Made by a program: the position numbers and the translations under genes. From the NCBI RefSeq assembly GCF_013368755.1, contig NC_049564.1:3232001-3296000 (forward strand): a DNA stretch of 64,000 bases, written 5' to 3'. The first letter of the stretch is position 1. Each line of letters starts with the position of its first letter. Shown here one piece after another: positions 57,808 to 64,000 of the stretch. The notes below the pieces were generated by a model that made no database searches, was not told the origin of the DNA, and saw only the letters and a program-made list of their open reading frames with translations. The DNA comes from Talaromyces rugulosus (Eukaryota; Ascomycota; Eurotiomycetes; Eurotiales; Trichocomaceae).

Positions 57808-59340
57808 AGAGTTCTTTTGACTTCTTCTATATAAAGGCGTCCTTTTGTTAGTATTTTTAAAGGAGACTCTCCATGTTAGGTTTTATTTCTAAATAGGCCG
57901 TCTCAGTCCTTATAGCTTTGGTTGCTAGGGACCGTGGCACCAGAAGTTCTAGACCCCCTATATCACTAGTGATAATGTTCTTATCTACAGAAGTATTCCT
58001 CTCTTCAGACCTGTAGACATTTTCTTTATTGATAGTAAAAGATATTCTCTGAGCTTTCTATACTTGTGCCAGTATATTCGCAGATAATTCTTGGTTATAT
58101 AGGGAGATTAGATTTTATTCTTATTTCCTAAAGTAATCTTTTTACAGCTTTTCCTGTAGGGTCAGGAGTGTTATTATATTTTCTTTAACACTATCTATAT
58201 AGTCCAGACGACGACTTGGCGCATCTATAGGGTTCTTTAAACCTAGACGGTATTCTATATTAAAATCAAATACCAATAGATATTCTGTCTATTAGGCCTA
58301 ATATCTGCTAAGTTCTTTAGTGGTAGTAAAGTACTATAAATTACTATAATCTGTCAGGATTTTAATTATATATTAGCTATCTTCTAGATATTACTACTAA
58401 TACTTAAAAGCTTCTACTATTACTAGAAGTTCTAAATTATATACTTTATAGCGCATCTCTGGTCTCTTGAGCTTCCGGGACTAGAAGGCTATTAAATGCC
58501 ATTAGGAATCCTTAAATAGCTAAGTGATTACCGCTCCTAGGGCTTTATCCAAAGTATCTGTTTCTATATAAATCAGGAGCGCTGGGTTATAATATCTTAG
58601 TATAAATTTGCACTGAAATACTTATTTTAAGCTTAAAAAGGATTTTCTAGCTTCTAAGATTATATTAAATCCTTAGATGGTGCTGCTCTTTCGGCTATTA
58701 TACTTTGTTCTCTCCACAGGACCCTTGGTTACCTTGGATAGCAGTGCTAATATGTACGAGAATTGATATATAAAATTATAGTAGAAATTTATAAATTCTA
58801 AGAATAATTAGACCTTCTTAATTATCTATAGTTTAGACTATTCTATAATGATATAAATCTGGTCTAGGTCTATTATTATTCTTTATAGGCTTATAATAAA
58901 TCTAAAATATTCTATAATATCTACTTTGAAGCTATATTTACTTTGCTTATAGTATAAGCTATAGCTTCTTAATTAGCTTATAACTTCCTATACCTGGGCT
59001 TTATATACCTGCAGGTCGGCTGAATATATGACTATATCATCTAGATATACTACCACACAGGTGTCTAATAGGTTTGATATTGCCTTATTGATATATGCCT
59101 GGAATGTGGCTGGTGCATTTACAAGGCTGAATGGCATCATCTGGTATTCGAAGTGGCTATAATGGGTTTGGAAAGTGGTCTTCCACTCGTCCTCTGTTTG
59201 GATTCTGATACGATGGTATGCATCTTTCAGATCCAGTTTGATAAAATACTTCGCGCTAGCAAAGCAGTCTAATGTCTTTTGGACCAGGGGAATTGGGTAA
59301 CGGTTCTTTACTGTGATTGTATTAAGTCCCCGATAGTCTA
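57808..59340 (-). pseudogene. C2 reverse transcriptase and RNase H
   Basis: The open frame ending at 58,988 includes IDYRGLNTITVKNRYPIPLV, FIKLDLKDAYHRIRIQ, PFSLVNAPATFQAYI and the intact active site VVVYLDDIVIYSADLQ (about 59,011-59,058). RNase H and the connection lie at about 57,900-58,980 with many stops. Homology to C1 stops at 59,341. The extra N-terminal residues of the open frame to the right come from the LTR of element D read backwards. Confidence 0.85.
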
Positions 59341-59689
59341 TGTGTGAAGTGCCAGGCTCGGGGATGCCGATCCGGCTTACAAAGGCCTGCATATCCTCCG
59401 CGGGTTGAGTTGATACATCACAAAGGATGCATCTACCCCTCATGCTCAGTAAATATAACCCTATTAGGAAGTAGGATCTCATCTAGATCAGGCTTATAAG
59501 CTTGAGACCCCATCCCCCAGGATGAAGAGGCTCAAGCAGTTTATTCTATATCAATATAACCCATATCTATTTACTTTATATACTGCCTCGACTCCTAGTA
59601 AGAACCCCCTCAGAGCCCAGTAGGTTCCAACTCCCTCATATATAAGTCTTTCAGACACCACCCACTTTACATTATAAACCGCTTCCACA
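59341..59689 (+). repeat. Candidate 5' LTR of element D
   Basis: The start is set by the abrupt end of C2 homology followed by TGTGTGAAG. The end is proposed at CTTCCACA (59,682-59,689), whose complement resembles the start. No second copy is available to confirm it. Confidence 0.5.
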
Positions 59690-59713
59690 AGGATCCGAAT
59701 CGACTCCAAGACA

Positions 59714-60574
59714 ATGATGACTACACGAGGCATAACTTCTCCAACACCGGATGAACCAGGAACTGTTCCAGTTCCTAACCCGGGATTTGTACACAAGGAG
59801 GAAGAGGCTCAGGACCATACCAGTACTGAACCAGCGCAGGATGCGACTTCCAAAGAATTACCTCCACAAGCTGTTCCACAGGTCAACATAACCATGGAGA
59901 TACTGCAGACCCTTATACAAGGACTCAGAACCACCAGACCGTCGCACGCGACTACCAGCGAACATCGTGACACCAAGGTTCCAGACCCCAAGCGCTTCGC
60001 TTCAAAATCAATCAAGGAATTCGAGGAATGGATTGAGGACGTAGAAAACAACATCTCAAGTCGTCCCCGGTCCTACCCCGACGAAGCAAGTAAAGTCCAA
60101 TATGCTACTGCTTAGCTTGATGGAGACCACCACATCCAATAGAGAGAGAAGAAAAATTCAATTAACTTGCAATCTTTTACCTTTAACGATTTCCGAACCT
60201 GATTAGAGGACCAGATTGAATCCCCCCAGAACCGAGGAATTAACAGCGCTATGGCTTTATTAAGCCTAACACAGTCAAATAGACAAGACCCTGAGGCTTT
60301 TTATTCCAAATTCTCGATTCTCTACGAGAAAGCGAGAGAAGGAAGTAGCAGGCCTCCACCAGCCAAAGACTTCTTCAAATATCAAATCTTCCTAGCAAAG
60401 CTGTTGCCAAAGATCCGTTCGGATATCACAAGAATGGGTACGCTCCCAGCGAAGCTTCCAGACCTAATTACTACCGCTCAACAATTGTATCAAATCGAGA
60501 AGCAAGAGCGGAGATTAGAAAGGAAAGCTGAAAATAAGAATAATAATCACTCCAGAGGCCAAGGTCTAACTTAG
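59714..60574 (+). pseudogene. Element D gag
   Basis: ATG at 59,714 opens MMTTRGITSPTPDEPGTV. The Gln/Pro-rich N-terminus is followed by KSIKEFEEWIEDVENNIS. Stops come at 60,114 and soon after (TAG at likely Gln/Trp). The frame resumes with ALLSLTQSNRQDPEAFYSKF and LLPKIRSDITRMGTLP to 60,574. A knuckle with one surviving C-x-C pair lies near 60,705-60,755. The first frame is long enough to give a truncated gag only. Confidence 0.8.
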
Positions 60575-60879
60575 AACTAAGAAGGTTCCGACTCAAAGCC
60601 AACTCGAAAGCAAAAATATAGATTAGATCACAACAACTAAGAGAAATCTTAGAAGAAGTAGAAATCCTTCTTAAAGAACAAGGACAAGTCGACAGTAATC
60701 TATTATCATTGTAATTGTACTAGCCATTATACCACCAAATACAAAGCTACCAAAACTGCTAAAAGGAATCCAATTTCATCTCCAAAGCTAAATACTACCC
60801 ATATAAAAAAGGAAAAAGAGACTAAGAAACAGTCTAACAAAGAGCAAACCCAATAAGGACTACCTATGGTTACCAGTTT

Positions 60880-63800
60880 AAAGAAGGAGAAAGACTTAAA
60901 GAACTTCGCTATACCAATTCACATAAGATTGAACCTTCCTGAAGCAAGATCTGAAGTGACTGCTATACTCGATACTAGAGCAGACGAGAATTTTATATTA
61001 TATAGGTTCCTACTCGAAGCTGGCTAGGAGCCGACTTGGAACCTAGAACAACCTGTTAAATTTGTTGATAGGCAGGTCACTACTTGCTTCGTTATCCTCA
61101 ACCTTAACACCACGGTTATTGATATAAAGAAGAGAGAAAAGAACTATTCTCTACAGTTCTATATAATCAACATGACCGGATTTGAAGCTATCCTAGGGAA
61201 GACCTGGCTTTAGGACGAAGATCCCATAATCCTTACCTAGTATAGGCAAAAATAGCAATTTTAAAAAAGTAAAGAATTGCCTACTAAAATTAAAATTGAG
61301 ATACCTCAACACTTTGGACTATTGATAAGAACAGCAACCATGTTCTTTCTATCTGTAGAAGCAGTCAAACCAAAAAAAGGAAAACTTCCAGATATTTATA
61401 ACAAGTACACCGATATATTCTTAGAAAAAGAGGCAGCAACCCTGTCTTCTAAGAATGTTAATCATGAGATTATGTTGCAACCAGATGCAAAGGGCCCTCT
61501 TTATAGACCCCTTTACCCATACTTAACAAAAGAACTGGAACACCTATACATATACCTAGAAGAGATGCAGCAGAAAAATTAGATCCAAGAATCAACAAGC
61601 CTAGCCAATATACCTATTTTATTTATAAAGAAAGCAGACGGCTCTTTACGCATCTGTATAGATTACTGCGATCTCAATGAGATTATAGTTAAAAACCATT
61701 ATCCCCTACCAAGGATAGACAAGATGCTGGACTAATTAACAGGATCCAAACGCTTTACCAAGATTGATCTCCAGGATGCATATCACTGGATAAGAATCAA
61801 GCGCGGAAACGAGTAGAAAATAGCTTTCCAAACTCAGTATAGACACTATAAGTATTTAGTCATACCATTTAGGTTGACTAATACCCCTACAACCTTTCAA
61901 TCTTATATTTATAATGCCTTAAAAGGCCTTATTAATGATTTTATAATTGTTTACTTTGATAATATCCTGATTTATTTATAATCAGAAGAAGAATATGTGA
62001 AGTACATTAAACAGATTCTACAGAAACTTAAAGACTACCAGCTATATATAAAAGCTTCAAAGTGCAGTTTCCATCAGCAGAGGGTAAAATTCCTAGGCTA
62101 TGTCATTAATGAGCAAGGAACCTTGATGGACACCGAACGAACTGAAGTTATTCGGAACTAGCCTAAACCAAAGTCTGCAAAAAAGATCCAAGTTTTCTTA
62201 GGCTTTACTAGGTTCTTTAGAAAATTTATAAGAAGCTTTTCAACTATAACAGCACCGCTATCTAAGATACTTAAAAGAGATCCCAAAATAAGGACTTATA
62301 GATTCAAACTGACTCTAGAAACAAAGAAGACTTTTAAAAAGCTTCATAACACTTTCAAAAGTCCTCTGGTAGTAAGACACTTTAACCTAGAAAAAAGAAT
62401 CAAGATTATTACAGATACCTCAAAGATTAGAAAAGAAGCCATACTTCTACAACCAGACTCCAATACAGATCCTATTAGGACCTGGGTCGGCTCTAACTCA
62501 GAACCGACTAAAAACCAAGTATACTAGTATCCAGTTGCTTTCTTAAACCAAAAGTATAGCAAAACAGAACATCATTAGCTAGTGCATGACTAGGAATTGG
62601 AAGCAATTATATTTACTTTCCAGAAATAGCGTCACTACCTTAAAGGTAGCAAGCACCCCATCAGAGTACAAATAGACTATAATAATTTAACTTACTTCTT
62701 TACTACAAAGAAGTTGAATATAAAGCAGACTAGATAGACTTAGCTTCTAATAGCTTATAATTTTGAGATTAAATATAAACCTGGGGTAAAAAACTCTTTA
62801 AACACTCCATCCCAACACCTAGACTTTTTTAAAGACAGGAAGAGAGAAGAAGATATTAGATTATTACCAACTTTACAATACAAATTGAAATTAAACATAT
62901 TAGAGTCCGGTATAAGGCTGGCAAGCTTGATATCTTTAAAGGATAGTCCCAGTAGGGCAAGCTTATCCTAAGGGGAAAGCCTCAGTACGGATTTGTGTAT
63001 AAACGGTCAGATTTCCAGAGCCTACTATTGCTAGAAAAGACTTACACTTGGAGTAATACAAGCCAAGGATATTTTTGGCTTTTTAACGCTATCAACTGTG
63101 GACCTAATACAGAAGCTGTAAGAAGAGAACGTCTTTTCTTAATAGAAAATAGTTCTAGCAGACAGGATTTCTAAATCTAAATTAATAGACTTGCCTAGAA
63201 ACTAAGTCAAAAACAACTCGAAGGCAACTAGAAATCTATCTAGAAACCAAGTCAGAAATGACTCAAAGACAACTAGAAACTAAGTCAGGAACTTGAAGAT
63301 GGCTTGGAGTACTAAGAATAGTCTTCTATATTACCACAAGAGGATATATGTGCTAAAGGATATAGCTCTGCAGAGTAAACTCATGAAGTTGCATTATAAC
63401 TATCTATATACAGGTCATTTTGGCGTCACAAGAACTCTTAACTTAATAAGTCAAAAGTATTATTAGCCCAGGATAGATCAAGATATAGACAAATACGTTT
63501 GTACTTGTGAGATATATCAGCTTGCAAAGGTGTAAAGGCATTGACCTTATAGTTAATTGCAATCATTACCAGTCCCCTTAAGACTGAGTAAAAGCTTGTC
63601 TATGGACTTCGTTATAGATCTGTCTCTGAGTAGACTTCAGAAAGAAGTTTATGACTCTATATTGGTCGTTGTTAACCGCTTTACTAAGCTGGGCACCTAT
63701 ATTCCTTGTAAGAAGAGTATTAATGCTGAAGAACTTGCAGATATAATAATCGAGAGAGTTTTTAATATCTATGGCTATCTAGATAGCATCGTTACTGACT

Positions 63801-64000
63801 GAGGATTGCTTTTCACTAGCGGATTCTGGTTTGAACTAATGTATCAGTTCGGAATCAAGTGATGATTGAGCACTGTTTTTTACCTATAGACGGACAGCCA
63901 GACGGAGAGATTGAACTAGGTTATAGAACATTATCTATGCTGCTATACGAACTAGCGACAGGATAACTGGGTATAGTATTTGTCAGTAGCTCAGTTCGCT
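60880..64000 (+). pseudogene. Element D pol: protease, RT, RNase H, integrase (partial)
   Basis: The protease has AILDTRADENFI (Gly of the DTG box changed to Arg) near 60,960-61,000. The RT spans about 61,580-62,270: [17 protein letters not shown], then FTKIDLQDAYHWIRIK and the active-site box IVYFDNILIY (second Asp now Asn). RNase H lies at about 62,390-62,800. The integrase zinc finger and core at 63,390-64,000 show His-His-Cys-Cys spacing, LSMDFVIDLS, SIVTD and TERLN-VIEHYL, so D, D and E are visible. TAG/TAA stops, often at Gln codons, break the frame. The window ends inside the integrase. Confidence 0.85.

Larger units (their letters stand above)
54334..59340 (-). mobile_element. Chromovirus C2, inverted copy, 5' part missing in the window
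   Basis: Reading right to left, RT, RNase H, integrase, chromodomain and the extra antisense region lead to a 3' LTR at 54,334-54,544. The order and sequence match C1 in inverse orientation. At about 59,340 the RT is cut by element D, so protease, gag and the 5' LTR would lie beyond D, outside the window. It is less mutated than C1 in its RT and chromodomain. It carries a solo LTR-A. Confidence 0.88.
59341..64000 (+). mobile_element. Gypsy element D, 5' LTR to integrase, continues past the window
   Basis: It inserts into the C2 RT. Gag, protease, RT, RNase H and integrase follow in Gypsy order, with fewer mutations than A1, B or C1. The 3' LTR and target duplication lie outside the window. 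Confidence 0.82.

Overview
The window looks like a repeat-rich accessory region of a filamentous ascomycete (Pezizomycotina) genome. The reasons are short spliceosomal introns (58-95 bp), a Zn2Cys6 regulator, DUF3435- and DUF3723-type reading frames known only from fungi, and heavy decay of every multicopy sequence by C:G to T:A transitions. Glutamine codons have become TAG/TAA and tryptophan codons TAG/TGA, and the product is very AT-rich. This is the signature of repeat-induced point mutation (RIP). I do not assign a species.

Left block (1-20,003) is a nest of LTR retrotransposons. A Ty3/Gypsy element (family B, 5' LTR at 2,933, 3' end lost at about 20,003) was hit twice by a chromodomain Gypsy family (A). 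Copy A1 lies at 3,354-8,839 (TSD TATAT) and copy A2 at 11,331-16,829 (TSD AAAAC). The tail of a third A copy opens the window. A 656-bp solo LTR of family B (TSD AGATC) splits one arm of a large inverted repeat at 1,507-2,902.

Middle block (20,004-44,690) is a higher-GC island holding the non-transposon genes. It starts with the relic of a DUF3435 tyrosine recombinase (20,664-23,356). A complete but RIP-dead Copia element follows on the minus strand (24,614-30,864), then a relic of a DUF3723 gene (about 31,770-33,142). DUF3435 and DUF3723 are the hallmark genes of giant fungal Starship transposons, so this part may be a decayed Starship. Next come an apparently intact divergent pair: an NmrA-type NAD(P)-binding protein (minus) and a Zn2Cys6 transcription factor (plus). 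After these are an F-box pseudogene, an apparently intact BTB gene and a small MADS-box-like gene. Several minisatellites (18-bp units three times, one 50-bp unit), short palindromes and dispersed repeats separate the genes.

Right block (44,691-64,000) is a second transposon nest. A second Copia copy (plus) is interrupted by chromovirus C1 (45,937-53,101, TSD CTTAG). After about 54,320 it gives way to an inverted chromovirus C2 (minus, 54,334-about 59,340). C2 itself carries a nearly unmutated solo LTR of family A (57,546-57,802, TSD TATAC) and is broken in its reverse transcriptase by Gypsy element D (about 59,341 to beyond the window end). C1 and C2 share an unexpected reading frame antisense to pol, between the chromodomain and the 3' LTR. 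It is apparently a two-exon gene with an acidic tract and a Cys cluster. I regard this as the least explained coding signal in the window.

The only genes that look functional are the NmrA/Zn2Cys6 pair, the BTB gene and possibly the MADS-like gene.
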